Origin: Phocaeicola fibrisolvens
GTDB lineage: Bacteria; Bacteroidota; Bacteroidia; Bacteroidales; Bacteroidaceae
Assembly (NCBI RefSeq): GCF_025567125.1
Contig: NZ_JAOQJI010000002.1
Location: 127,019 to 191,018, forward strand
Length of the DNA stretch: 64,000 bases
Reading direction: 5' to 3'
In this document: positions 17,950 through 26,916 of the stretch, piece after piece
Position numbering within the stretch: position 1 is the first letter of the stretch
Layout of the letters: every line of letters starts with the position of its first letter
The notes under the pieces: generated by a model
What the model was told of the DNA's origin: nothing
Database searches by the model: none
What the model saw: the letters and a program-made list of their open reading frames with translations, nothing else
Position numbers and translations under genes: made by a program

Positions 17950-19089
17950 ATGAAAGCATTAAAGAATTTAAGCCTGCTGTTGCTACTTGTATTGGCATTC
18001 ACAGGCTGCCACAATAAAAGTTCAAAACTCGCCGATTTCAACCGAACGGTCTATACACCTGAATACGCTTCGGGGTTTGACATAAAAGGTGCAGACGGCA
18101 AAAAGAGCGTATTGGTTACCGTCACGAACCCTTGGCAGGGCGCCGACAGCATCACTACGAACCTGTTCATTGCCCGTGATGACGAAGAGGTTCCGGCGGA
18201 TTTCACCGGTCAGATGCTCAAGGGGGATGCCGAGCGCATCGTCTGCATGTCCTCGACCCATATCGCCATGCTCGACGCAATCGGCGAAACGGGACGCGTA
18301 GTCGGCGTGTCAGGCATCGACTACATCTCCAATCCCGACATTCAGGCACGGCGGGACAGCGTTGGAGATGTGGGCTACGAAGGGAACATCAATTACGAAC
18401 TGCTGCTCTCGCTTGACCCCGACCTCGTGTTGCTTTACGGCGTGAACGGGGCAAGCTCGATGGAGGGTAAGCTCAAAGAGTTGGATATCCCGTTCATGTA
18501 TGTCGGCGATTACCTCGAAGAGTCTCCGCTGGGCAAAGCCGAATGGCTGGTGGCACTTTCGGAGGTTATCGGAAAACGGGCGGAGGGCGAAAAAGTATTC
18601 GCGGAAATCCCCGTCAGATACAATGTCCTGAAAAAGAAAGTAGCGGACAATATCCTCGACGCTCCGTCAGTCATGCTCAACACGCCTTACGGCGACAGCT
18701 GGTTCATGCCCTCGACCGAAAGCTATGTCGCCCGGTTAATCAAAGATGCCGGAGGCGATTACATCTACAAGAAGAACACAGGAAACGCTTCCGCGCCCAT
18801 CGACCTCGAAGAGGCGTATCTGCTGGCCTCGCAAGCCGATATGTGGCTGCATGTGGGGATGGCGAACACGCTTGATGAACTGAAAGCCGCATGCCCGAAG
18901 TTCATCGACACCCGCTGTTTCCGTGGTGGACAGGTCTATAACAACAACGCCCGCACCAATGCTGCTGGCGGCAACGACTACTATGAGTCGGCGGTCGTAA
19001 ATCCCGACCTCGTGCTGCGAGACCTCGTGAAGATATTCCACCCCGAACTGGTCGAGGAAGATTTCGTCTATTACAAGCAACTGAAATAG
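17950..19089 (+). CDS. btuF: BtuF-like B12-binding lipoprotein of the ABC importer
   Basis: 379 residues, lipoprotein signal LLLVLAFTGCHNK. The periplasmic-binding fold of the iron/B12 type (two lobes joined by a helix) is shown by AERIVCMSSTHIAMLDAIG, GRVVGVSGIDYI, YELLLSLDPDLVLLYG and DAGGDYIY. It captures B12 in the periplasm and delivers it to BtuCD. The permease ATG follows directly after its TAG with no gap, a firm operon sign. Confidence 0.9.
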   Translation: MKALKNLSLLLLLVLAFTGCHNKSSKLADFNRTVYTPEYASGFDIKGADGKKSVLVTVTNPWQGADSITTNLFIARDDEEVPADFTGQMLKGDAERIVCMSSTHIAMLDAIGETGRVVGVSGIDYISNPDIQARRDSVGDVGYEGNINYELLLSLDPDLVLLYGVNGASSMEGKLKELDIPFMYVGDYLEESPLGKAEWLVALSEVIGKRAEGEKVFAEIPVRYNVLKKKVADNILDAPSVMLNTPYGDSWFMPSTESYVARLIKDAGGDYIYKKNTGNASAPIDLEEAYLLASQADMWLHVGMANTLDELKAACPKFIDTRCFRGGQVYNNNARTNAAGGNDYYESAVVNPDLVLRDLVKIFHPELVEEDFVYYKQLK

Positions 19090-20070
19090 ATGCGCTCCCG
19101 TTCCGCCATATTGTTTGCCATGCTGGCCGCCCTCACCCTTTTCCTGTTTCTGCTGGATTTGGCGGTGGGGGCAGTCGCCGTACCGCTCGGCGATGTATGG
19201 GCGGCTTTGACGGGCGGCGACTGCCCGCGGGCGACGGCGAAAATTATACTGAATATCCGACTGATTAAGGCGGTGGTCGCGTTGCTGGCCGGAGCAGCTC
19301 TGTCGGTCAGCGGTCTTCAGATGCAAACCCTCTTCCGCAATCCTCTTGCCGGCCCCTACGTGCTCGGCATCAGTTCGGGCGCGAGCCTCGGCGTGGCACT
19401 CGTCGTGCTTGCAGGCTTCGGTTCGTCGATAGGCATTGCCGGGGCGGCTTGGCTCGGAGCGGCGCTCGTGCTGGTCGTCATCGCCGCCGTCGGCCACCGC
19501 ATCAAGGACATCATGGTGATTCTGATTCTCGGCATGATGTTCTCGTCGGGAGTCGGCGCGATTGTACAGATATTGCAATATCTCAGCAAGGAAGAATCCC
19601 TGAAAGCCTTTGTCATTTGGACGATGGGGTCGCTCGGCGACGTGACCTTCGACCAGCTTGCGGTACTCGTCCCGTCGATTATCGCCGGACTGTTGTTGGC
19701 GGTGGTGACGATCAAGCCGCTCAACTTACTGCTGTTCGGCGAGGAGTATGCCGTGACGATGGGGCTGAACATCCGACGCTCGCGCGGGCTGCTGTTCCTC
19801 TCCACGACGCTGCTTGCTGGTACGGTGACCGCCTTTTGCGGTCCGATAGGCTTCATCGGACTGGCCATGCCCCACGTCACGAGAATGCTGTTCCGCAACA
19901 GCGACCATCGGGTACTCGTACCGGGAACCGTTCTTTCGGGTGCGGCGGTGCTGCTTCTTTGCGACCTCGTTTCTAAAATGTTCACCCTGCCGATCAACGC
20001 CATCACCGCATTGCTGGGAATCCCCATCGTGGTGTGGGTGGTCTTGCGCAATAAATCCGTCACCGCATGA
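19090..20070 (+). CDS. btuC: BtuC-like permease (FecCD family)
   Basis: 326 residues, nearly all hydrophobic, with about ten membrane helices. Family signatures: LAGAALSVSGLQMQTLFRNP followed by LAGPYVLGISSGASLGVAL, and later GFIGLAMPHVTRMLF. Inner-membrane channel of the B12 ABC importer. Ends in an ATGA overlap with btuD (20067-20070). Confidence 0.93.
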   Translation: MRSRSAILFAMLAALTLFLFLLDLAVGAVAVPLGDVWAALTGGDCPRATAKIILNIRLIKAVVALLAGAALSVSGLQMQTLFRNPLAGPYVLGISSGASLGVALVVLAGFGSSIGIAGAAWLGAALVLVVIAAVGHRIKDIMVILILGMMFSSGVGAIVQILQYLSKEESLKAFVIWTMGSLGDVTFDQLAVLVPSIIAGLLLAVVTIKPLNLLLFGEEYAVTMGLNIRRSRGLLFLSTTLLAGTVTAFCGPIGFIGLAMPHVTRMLFRNSDHRVLVPGTVLSGAAVLLLCDLVSKMFTLPINAITALLGIPIVVWVVLRNKSVTA

Positions 20071-20825
20071 TAAAGTTACACGATTTTTCCATAGGCTACG
20101 GCGAGCGCACCTTGCTCTGCGAGGTGGAAACCACCATAGAAAAGGGCAGGCTGACTGCCCTTATCGGGCGCAACGGCACGGGCAAATCGACACTGCTTCG
20201 AGCCATCGCCGGACTGAACCGCCGTTATACCGGCCGAATCCTGCTCGACGGGCATAACGCCGCCGATATGCGAGCAGCAGAAATGGCCAGAACGCTGGCA
20301 TTCGTCACGACCGAGCGCACACGCATCGCCAATCTCAAATGCAAGGATGTCGTGGCTATCGGCCGCGCACCCTATACCAACTGGATTGGAAAGATGCAGG
20401 AGGTCGACAAGGAGATCGTCATGCGGTCGCTCGCCTCGGTGGGCATGGAGGCTTATGCGGAGCGCACGATGGACAAGATGTCGGACGGCGAGTGCCAGCG
20501 CATCATGATCGCACGGGCGTTGGCGCAGGATACGCCGATTATCCTGCTCGACGAACCCACCTCGTTTCTCGATATGCCCAACCGCTACGAATTGTGTACA
20601 CTGCTGGCACGGCTGGCGCATGAAGAAAACAAGTGCATCCTTTTTTCCACGCACGAGCTGGATATCGCCCTCTCGCTTGCCGATGCGATAGCCCTTATCG
20701 ACCCACCCCAGTTGTCGTATATGCCGACCGAAGAGATGCGCCGGAGCGGCTGCATCGAGCGGCTGTTCCGAAATAATTGTGTGACGTTCGATGCCACGAC
20801 AGGATTCATAAAAGTGGGACAATGA
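20067..20825 (+). CDS. btuD: BtuD-like ABC transporter ATPase
   Basis: 252 residues. Walker A is GRNGTGKS (34-41), the signature KMSDGECQR near residue 135, Walker B IILLDEPT, and the switch histidine in LFSTHELDIAL. The signature has SDGE instead of the common LSGGQ, as seen in several FecE/BtuD relatives. It powers BtuC. The start overlaps btuC's stop and its stop overlaps the start of the DUF2284 gene. Confidence 0.93.
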   Translation: MIKLHDFSIGYGERTLLCEVETTIEKGRLTALIGRNGTGKSTLLRAIAGLNRRYTGRILLDGHNAADMRAAEMARTLAFVTTERTRIANLKCKDVVAIGRAPYTNWIGKMQEVDKEIVMRSLASVGMEAYAERTMDKMSDGECQRIMIARALAQDTPIILLDEPTSFLDMPNRYELCTLLARLAHEENKCILFSTHELDIALSLADAIALIDPPQLSYMPTEEMRRSGCIERLFRNNCVTFDATTGFIKVGQ

Positions 20826-21418
20826 CTAAGGAATATATCATAGAGAATTTCACAGCAAATATCAGCGTGGACGAATATATTTCACGCTTCCGGGACGAAA
20901 AACGTTTTGTCGAATTTTGCAAACAATGCCCCAACTACGGTAATAGTTGGGGATGCCCGCCGTTCGATTTCGATACCGGAGAATTTCTGCGCCAATATGA
21001 ATATGCCCACCTGATGGCCACGAAAATAATTCCGGTCGAGAAAAATATTCCGATAGACAGAACGCAGGAATTGATTAAACCGGAACGGCTCAGGATAGAA
21101 AGGGAATTGCTGGAAATGGAGCACAGATACGGAGGTCGGGCATTCGCCTATGTAGGAAAATGCCTATACTGTCCCGATTCCGAATGCGCCCGCAAATGCA
21201 ACCGTCCTTGCCTGCATCCGGACAAAGTACGTCCCTCGCTTGAAGCATTCGGGTTCGATATGACACGAACACTCTCGGAACTTTTCGGGATAGAGCTGCT
21301 TTGGGGAAAGGATGGTATTCTACCGGAATATCTTGTGATTGTAAGCGGATTATTTCATAATTCGGCAGAAAATATTATCAGTCATACGAAGCGTAATCAG
21401 GATTCAGGAAACCTATAA
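20822..21418 (+). CDS. DUF2284 predicted metal-binding protein, last gene of the B12 operon
   Basis: 198 residues, start MTKEYIIENFTANISV, coupled to btuD by an ATGA overlap (20822-20825). Two cysteine clusters are typical of DUF2284: CKQCPNYGNSWGCPP and CLYCPDSECARKCNRPC, eight or more cysteines in all, suggesting Fe-S or zinc binding. No signal peptide, so cytoplasmic. Position after btuD suggests a role after import, such as corrinoid reduction or decyanation; that is inference only. Confidence 0.82.
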   Translation: MTKEYIIENFTANISVDEYISRFRDEKRFVEFCKQCPNYGNSWGCPPFDFDTGEFLRQYEYAHLMATKIIPVEKNIPIDRTQELIKPERLRIERELLEMEHRYGGRAFAYVGKCLYCPDSECARKCNRPCLHPDKVRPSLEAFGFDMTRTLSELFGIELLWGKDGILPEYLVIVSGLFHNSAENIISHTKRNQDSGNL

Positions 21419-21443
21419 TCTTATTACCCTCATTGATAACAAA

Positions 21444-21477
21444 AGTCCCTGCAATCCGAATTATAGATTGAGGGACT
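21444..21477. terminator. Terminator-like hairpin between convergent genes
   Basis: AGTCCCT-CAATC (21444-21456, one bulged G) pairs with GATTG-AGGGACT (21466-21477). An A4 tract precedes it, which gives a T4 tail on the minus strand. It separates the B12 operon from the convergent OmpA-like gene. Confidence 0.65.
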
Positions 21478-21498
21478 CGATGAAAGTGAATGTAAAAA

Positions 21499-22899
21499 CT
21501 AAAAGAACAACTCTACTTTCGTATGCCTGTTGACTTCGACCGGTACATGGTCGGCTATGCCGCCTCTGCTTACCTTGACGATGCGTTCGATCGGTATGCC
21601 ACGCTTTTTCAATTCTGCAACGATATAATCCGCTCTCGATGTACTTAATGAACCATTAAGCACAGGAGTTCCAGTCGAACTGTCGGCCGCACCGGTTACT
21701 CTCAAGGATAATCCGTATTTCTTGGCCACGCGAGCCAGTTCATCAAGGTTAAGCATTTGGGAAGCATCCGTCAGGTGCGCCGTATTGAGGTTAAAAAAGA
21801 AATAGACAGGCGACCCGATGCAATTCCCGGCTTGTATGAGTTCCGTCCTTTCAGAGACGATTATGCCCGGTTTCTCGGCATCATCTCCGTTGTTGCCATA
21901 TCCAATACTTGCAGAATCAAGCGGCGAGATTCCATCCCAATGCCGGTTTTTCAATCTTGCCCGTAGTGAGTTCAATCCGCTGTAATTATTTCTGGGATAA
22001 CCTTGACGGCGGTCGGTCTCATCGTCATTAACCAGATGACCGTACTTGTCAAGCAATCCTTCTATTTCCAGAATTTTCTTCAATTCTGCGACCGTCCGTC
22101 GGTTGCGGTCGTACCAGTCTTTATAACGCTTGTTTTCTCCGGATAAGATATTGGCATGATCCACGAGCCACTCATTCTGACGAATGTAAGATGTCGCATC
22201 AACCGCGCGTTTCCAACCGACCTTTCCGAGATGAAACGTGAAACCGGCGGTCAGCGATACCATGTGGTCGCCGAGGCGGTTCGGGCGTCCGTAACCATCG
22301 AAGTCCTGAAAGGTGGTCGTGCCGGAGAGTTCCAACATGGCACTTACTCGTTTGGAAATCCGATATTCTCCCTGTACGCCATACGAAACAGTAAAGGGAT
22401 TATTCCCGTTAGAGGCATTGTGCAACAGGCCGACACCGGCAAAGGGAGCAAGATTCCAGCGTACCTGTTCTTGCCGGGCATATCTGCAGCCAAGGACATT
22501 CCACAGCAGATCCGCATGGATATGGTGGTAGTCCTGATTGGACAATGTTCCATCTTTGAACTGCACACCGCTGTAATTGATACGTGCGCCGACGGACGGA
22601 GTGAACCATTTTCCGACTGCGAAACTGTACGAGGGTTTCAAGCGTCCGAAGAGGTCTTCGCAGCCGAGAGGTGTGCCGAGAAAGGCGGACGTACCCCCGG
22701 CAATACTGACAAACCAGTTGCCAGTCAGGGATGCCGGAAGTACCACTCCGTCAAGATAGACGGGCTGTATCGGTTGCAGTTCCTCCGAGACATTATAGTA
22801 CGGTGTATGTTGTACAGTATCCACCTGTACGGGTTGTATACTTGCCTGTGCCTGCAACGTGCAAAGCACGGCCAATATAAAAAAGATTTGTTTCGTCAT
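21499..22899 (-). CDS. Outer-membrane protein with OmpA-like C-terminal domain
   Basis: 466 residues. The signal peptide ends LCTLQAQA. Residues ~55-240 look like an 8-stranded beta barrel (FVSIAGGTSAFLG, YSFAVGKWFTPSVGARINYSG, MVSLTAGFTFHLGK). The C-terminal ~100 residues read as an OmpA peptidoglycan-binding fold (LRVTGAADSSTGTPVLNGSL, SRADYIVAELKKRGIP). Proteins of this build are found beside mobilisation genes in Bacteroides ICEs; function in transfer or envelope stability is not known. Monocistronic between two strand-coherent blocks. Confidence 0.8.
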   Translation of the reverse strand: MTKQIFFILAVLCTLQAQASIQPVQVDTVQHTPYYNVSEELQPIQPVYLDGVVLPASLTGNWFVSIAGGTSAFLGTPLGCEDLFGRLKPSYSFAVGKWFTPSVGARINYSGVQFKDGTLSNQDYHHIHADLLWNVLGCRYARQEQVRWNLAPFAGVGLLHNASNGNNPFTVSYGVQGEYRISKRVSAMLELSGTTTFQDFDGYGRPNRLGDHMVSLTAGFTFHLGKVGWKRAVDATSYIRQNEWLVDHANILSGENKRYKDWYDRNRRTVAELKKILEIEGLLDKYGHLVNDDETDRRQGYPRNNYSGLNSLRARLKNRHWDGISPLDSASIGYGNNGDDAEKPGIIVSERTELIQAGNCIGSPVYFFFNLNTAHLTDASQMLNLDELARVAKKYGLSLRVTGAADSSTGTPVLNGSLSTSRADYIVAELKKRGIPIERIVKVSRGGIADHVPVEVNRHTKVELFF

Positions 22900-22953
22900 A
22901 TTCCAATGATATTATTCGTTATACTTTTTGATTTGTCATGAGACGTATGCCAC

Positions 22954-24435
22954 TTACCGTTTGGGTTTCTTGCCAATGGCCGGACGCATCATGCGGCTCG
23001 CCATCCTCATGCTGCGGAGTGCCCATGCACGGTTGTCCTCGTCCTCATCGCGCCCCCATTTCAGGTCGCTGCCGCCACCTCCGCCGCCACGAGTTTCGGC
23101 AAAAGTGGTGGCATCATCGACCATACCGAGAAACAGCATCGTCGCGCAGTGCATCACGTCTGTACCTTGTTCCGCTATGGACTGGACGAGCGAGCCGTCG
23201 AACAGTTGCCGTTCCGCCACGTCCATCTGTGCCGATACGTTCCTATACTCGCCGACCACATTTTCCAGCAGGACATCCTTGAGCAACGTGTCCACTTTGG
23301 AATGTATATCATGGGAGTATTTGTAGGCTTCCTCCTTGAGTTCCCCGGTACGTTCCTCAATGGCATCCATGTTCTCTTTCAGCTCGGCAAGCTGCCGGTC
23401 AGCCGTCTGTAACTTCTCCTGCTTGTCTGCCAGTTGCCTGTTGATGCCTGCCAGCTCTTTCTCCAGACTTTTAACTTGTGCGGCTAATTGTTCCGCATCG
23501 CCCTTGTTCGCTTTCAAATCCTGTTCGGCTGCCGATAGCAGAGCCTCTTTTTCGGCTTTCGACTTCTCAAGGTTATCGACCATTGTCGTAAGCCCCTTGA
23601 CCCTGCGCTCTGCCAGACGGATGTCCGATTGAAGGGTTGCCAGCACCTTTTGGTGGCGGTCTATATTTTCCTCGATGGTCGTACATTCTTCCGATAGCAT
23701 ACGGCGGTATTCTTCGGTAGTCCTGTGCCGTGCGCCTGTTTCGGATATGCTTGTTCCTCTCGACATTCCCCACCTTGTATTGACTTCGGCGAAAAAGTCG
23801 GTATGAAGCTGTTTCATCCTTGCGCTGTATTCAAACTTGTCCTTTCCGGCGAATATTTCCTTGTACGCAAAGCGGCCGTCTTTGATTGGCAACAAAGTAC
23901 AATGCACATGAGGGTTCAATTCGTCAAGGTGTACGATGAATGCGGCGATGTTCTGCTCGCCATATTTGCCACTCACGAATGAATAGACGTCTTTCGCCCA
24001 GCGTTCAATATCGCTCATTCTTTTGATACGGGTATTGTTCGCACCTTCATCAAAATCCACGTTCTGCGTGCCGAACGCGAGTTCGTGCATCCGCTTACGG
24101 GAACCGCCGAAAATGAAGTTCACCACCGTGCGGTACTTCGGTTCTGCCAGTCCTTCGTTGGGGTCTTTGATTCCACGCCTCTCCAATATGTCCGCCATCC
24201 GTTCGGGAATGTTGCGGCTCGTGTCAATGGGACGTACCTTGCCTCCGGGCGCAATCTCGAAGTTCAGGTGTTTGCGTGTGGGGTCGTAATTCCCCTTATT
24301 CATAGCGTACTTTTCCGCCCTTTCACTGCGGTCACGCAAATGTTCGTTGCTTTGGGCTGCGGTGATGCCTTTCGACACCTGCATATCAAGTACCTGTTTT
24401 TGATCTGCCATACTCTTTTCGTGTTGTTTGGACAA
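22954..24435 (-). CDS. MobV-type relaxase (Pre/Mob family)
   Basis: 493 residues. N-terminal relaxase domain with the conserved motif HLDELNPHVHCTLLPI (the HxDE...HxH metal site), preceded by RMSDIERWAKDVYSF. Residues ~280-400 form a long coiled coil with leucine heptads, and the C-terminus is Gly-rich (TRGGGGGGSD) and basic. It nicks at oriT and stays on the 5' end of the transferred strand. An alternative start MADQKQ lies 8 codons in. The candidate oriT lies directly upstream and the HTH-like partner gene follows further upstream on the same strand. Confidence 0.92.
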   Translation of the reverse strand: MSKQHEKSMADQKQVLDMQVSKGITAAQSNEHLRDRSERAEKYAMNKGNYDPTRKHLNFEIAPGGKVRPIDTSRNIPERMADILERRGIKDPNEGLAEPKYRTVVNFIFGGSRKRMHELAFGTQNVDFDEGANNTRIKRMSDIERWAKDVYSFVSGKYGEQNIAAFIVHLDELNPHVHCTLLPIKDGRFAYKEIFAGKDKFEYSARMKQLHTDFFAEVNTRWGMSRGTSISETGARHRTTEEYRRMLSEECTTIEENIDRHQKVLATLQSDIRLAERRVKGLTTMVDNLEKSKAEKEALLSAAEQDLKANKGDAEQLAAQVKSLEKELAGINRQLADKQEKLQTADRQLAELKENMDAIEERTGELKEEAYKYSHDIHSKVDTLLKDVLLENVVGEYRNVSAQMDVAERQLFDGSLVQSIAEQGTDVMHCATMLFLGMVDDATTFAETRGGGGGGSDLKWGRDEDEDNRAWALRSMRMASRMMRPAIGKKPKR

Positions 24436-24628
24436 TCCGTCCTGTCCCAGCTTGCTGCTTGCCCGGACAGCCTACCGACGGTCGGAGACCTATCGGGGTA
24501 TTAGGCTCCCCCTTCCCTTTGTTTCGTGGCAGACGGGCAAGCCCGTGTGCCTCCTATAACCGGCAGGATAACCGTTAAGGGATGGAGGTGGATTGTTCGC
24601 GTTATACAATCTGTTTTCGACTCCCGGT
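24436..24628. other. Candidate oriT region
   Basis: 193 non-coding bases between the relaxase start and its neighbour, the usual oriT position for MobV relaxases. It contains CCGACGGTCGG (24475-24485, arms CCGAC/GTCGG) and ACGGGC-AA-GCCCGT (24533-24546), plus a C-rich run (about 24517-24523). The nick site cannot be placed by eye. Confidence 0.5.
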
Positions 24629-25480
24629 TCAATCCACCATCGCCTGTGCCTTTGCCAGAAGCGATAAAAAAGGTTTGCGAAGCGATTTGAGGCGTTCTTG
24701 GTCTTCGTCCATGTCGAAGTCCGTCACTGATGCCTCGGTGTCGAGAATCAGCCCGGCGAGGTCTTTGGCGGACTCGATGAAAGCAGCCCATTCTTCACCG
24801 AGGTCAAACCGGAAGAAATCCACAAGCGGCGAACTGTCATCGAATCTCGACTTGTGCAGGATTTTTTGCAGGGCGGCGTGGGCGATGCAGCACAAGGCTG
24901 TTTCACGATGTTCCGTGACCAAAGTGCCGGAATGTGCGGAGGTCGTGTTGGAATGGGTGTCCAAACAGAGTCCGGTGTCACGGTCGGCAATTTCAGTCTT
25001 TGCCAGACTTACGAGTTGTCCACATATTACGCCAGTTTCGGCAGCGGTCGTTTTGCCGATTACCCAATCGGACAATACCTCACGGAGCTGTCTGGCAAAG
25101 TCCGGCTGCTCCTGTGCATTGCGGGGCTGTGCTGCCTGACCGGATTGTACGGTCATGGTAATGACCACGCTTTTGGGAAGCTGGATGCGGGTCAGCAAAC
25201 CGAATGCCTCCATTGCACTCAAAAAAGAACGGACGGTAGCCCTGTGCCAATGCCACTCCGATGCGAGGTCGGAAACGGTCAGGTGGCACTGGTTGGGTTG
25301 CAGCACGTAGGCCTTCTTTCTTAAAAACGGAGAAACGAAACCTGCCAGTGATTTGTCCAACAGGTCACAGTACGCTTCGGTGCGTGTTTTGCGTTCATCC
25401 CCTTTCTCCTTGAGATATTCGAATACCTCCCTGTCTGCCAATATGGAAACAGGTATCTTTTGGTTATTTTTCATTTTCAT
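24629..25480 (-). CDS. Winged-helix-like DNA-binding protein, probable mobilisation partner
   Basis: 283 residues starting MKMKNNQKIPVSILADREVF. The N-terminal half has an HTH-like stretch, LTVSDLASEWHWHRATVRSF, followed by a wing-like strand (GLLTRIQLPKSVVITMTV), as in replication-initiator or transcription-factor-like winged helices. The C-terminal half is helical, of unknown function. It sits upstream of oriT and the relaxase, same strand, and overlaps the end of the next upstream gene by 17 bases. Likely an oriT-binding accessory or regulator; inferred. Confidence 0.65.
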   Translation of the reverse strand: MKMKNNQKIPVSILADREVFEYLKEKGDERKTRTEAYCDLLDKSLAGFVSPFLRKKAYVLQPNQCHLTVSDLASEWHWHRATVRSFLSAMEAFGLLTRIQLPKSVVITMTVQSGQAAQPRNAQEQPDFARQLREVLSDWVIGKTTAAETGVICGQLVSLAKTEIADRDTGLCLDTHSNTTSAHSGTLVTEHRETALCCIAHAALQKILHKSRFDDSSPLVDFFRFDLGEEWAAFIESAKDLAGLILDTEASVTDFDMDEDQERLKSLRKPFLSLLAKAQAMVD

Positions 25481-26054
25481 TCGGTTTTAATGATTCATAT
25501 TGTGCGGATATATCAGTGTTGCCGCTGTCCGCTTCATGCGGCAGATTTGCGTGATGATTCTCGTGATAGGATTCTGACAACATTCCGGGATGCTTTGCCC
25601 ATCCGGAAAGTGTGTCCGTATCCTTGCATTCGGACATGACCCGAACGGAGGGATAGAACAGGGCTGCCAGAAGAAGATAGGCAATGGTTATCGCCAAGGT
25701 GTACAGATGCGGCACAAAGCCGATGACCAGTGCGCCCGATGCGAGTGTGACAAATGCACGGGGGCGGTCAAGCAACCTGCGTAACCAGTTGTCCGTCCGT
25801 CGGAACGAAAACATTGCGGCACAGACACCGGTAGAGAGTAGGATTCCAAACTCACCCATATGTCCACAGGCATATACATAATGGAAAAGAAGCAGGCATA
25901 TCAGCCATACTTGCACATACAGTTTACGGGCGTTGCCGCTTCGTGCCATTGCCATGTAAAAGGGTGTCATGAACCGCTTGTTGTTCTTGTACAATGACAT
26001 TGATACCCCGAAAGGTATCGCGCAGAAAATGAGTAGCAGGATATTCAGTAACAT
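25464..26054 (-). CDS. Multi-spanning membrane protein, 196 aa
   Basis: Start MLLNILLLIFCAIPFGV at 26054 is chosen because it overlaps the preceding stop by only 10 bases; a longer frame is a shadow. Four to five membrane segments (around residues 2-18, 45-62, 68-85, 100-115 and 116-135), then a polar His/Glu-rich cytoplasmic tail (YHENHHANLPHEADSG). Family not recognised. Coupled at both ends in the run 26895-24629. Confidence 0.62.
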   Translation of the reverse strand: MLLNILLLIFCAIPFGVSMSLYKNNKRFMTPFYMAMARSGNARKLYVQVWLICLLLFHYVYACGHMGEFGILLSTGVCAAMFSFRRTDNWLRRLLDRPRAFVTLASGALVIGFVPHLYTLAITIAYLLLAALFYPSVRVMSECKDTDTLSGWAKHPGMLSESYHENHHANLPHEADSGNTDISAQYESLKPNENEK

Positions 26055-26446
26055 AAGTAATAGGGCTTTTCGGGTATGGGAGTGGGACGCACAATGAGTT
26101 CCAACTGGACAATACCGTATGTCGCCAGCCGGATAAGGGTTTCGGCATCCTTGGGCGAAAAGTACATGGCCGCTTTCTTGATGCGCTGCTTGAATGTAAT
26201 GTCTTGCTTTCGGTAGATGGCCAAAGCCTTGTCCAGTTCGTGTTCGGGAATAGTCCATGTCGTACCCTCGGCGTGTATGCCGTTCGTCTTGAAGGCACGC
26301 AGTACCAATGTACGGGAAACGAGGTAGTCGGTGCGGTCGGTTCTTGAGATGATATGCTCCTTGTAGAGATTGTCATCGGCAACCTCTATCCACGTCCGGT
26401 AGGCATTGATGCAATAGACCATCTGTCGGTATAAGGTGTTTCTCAT
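26045..26446 (-). CDS. Conserved hypothetical protein, 133 aa
   Basis: Start MRNTLYRQMVYCINAYRTW at 26446, fixed by an ATGA overlap with the upstream gene (26443-26446). Basic, mostly helical, no signal peptide. Stretches such as SRTDRTDYLVSRTLVLRAF and FKQRIKKAAMYF could be nucleic-acid binding but no family is recognised. Part of the coupled minus-strand run with the genes on both sides. Confidence 0.62.
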   Translation of the reverse strand: MRNTLYRQMVYCINAYRTWIEVADDNLYKEHIISRTDRTDYLVSRTLVLRAFKTNGIHAEGTTWTIPEHELDKALAIYRKQDITFKQRIKKAAMYFSPKDAETLIRLATYGIVQLELIVRPTPIPEKPYYLCY

Positions 26447-26895
26447 ATAAAATTCATCAGCACGTCGGACTTGTCTTTCTTGTATTTCAGGAACCCGCTT
26501 TTGGAGTGTAGTTCCAAGTCGAGGCATAAGTCCCCGTACATCTGCTCCAAAGAATCATAGATGGTGACAAGGATGCTGTTTACATTGCCCTCCGTATCCG
26601 TCTTGGCGTTCATCTTGAACATCTGTCCGAAAGCGGGATTCGAGTATGCACAAGTGCTGTGACCGAATTTTTCCGTCCGCATCGGAATATGGTGGTAGAG
26701 CGTGATCAACTCCATGTCGTCCTCGAACATATCCATTACTTCGTCCAGTTCGTAAGGGGTGCGCAACGGAAACGTAAGCAGCACATAGTCGCCGTAGAAC
26801 TGCGGTTCTTCCATCGTCGTCACATCGAGCAACTGCGGAAGTTGCAGGGGGACGAATGCCATGAAGTCATTATAAAAATGTCGTAACATATTCAT
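26443..26895 (-). CDS. Conserved hypothetical protein, 150 aa
   Basis: Starts MNMLRHFYNDFMAFVPLQL. Acidic, mixed alpha/beta, no membrane segment or signal. Contains YVLLTFPLRTPYELDEVMDM and a C-terminal basic tail. First gene of the coupled cytoplasmic run 26895-24629; a lipoprotein gene lies 21 bases upstream on the same strand. Function not recognised. Confidence 0.62.
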   Translation of the reverse strand: MNMLRHFYNDFMAFVPLQLPQLLDVTTMEEPQFYGDYVLLTFPLRTPYELDEVMDMFEDDMELITLYHHIPMRTEKFGHSTCAYSNPAFGQMFKMNAKTDTEGNVNSILVTIYDSLEQMYGDLCLDLELHSKSGFLKYKKDKSDVLMNFI

Positions 26896-26916
26896 ATCTT
26901 TTTCTGTTGTTATATT

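Noticed and set aside
24629..25480. A plasmid replication initiator (RepB type)
   Set aside because: Only one winged-helix-like part is visible, and the gene sits next to relaxase and oriT without iterons.
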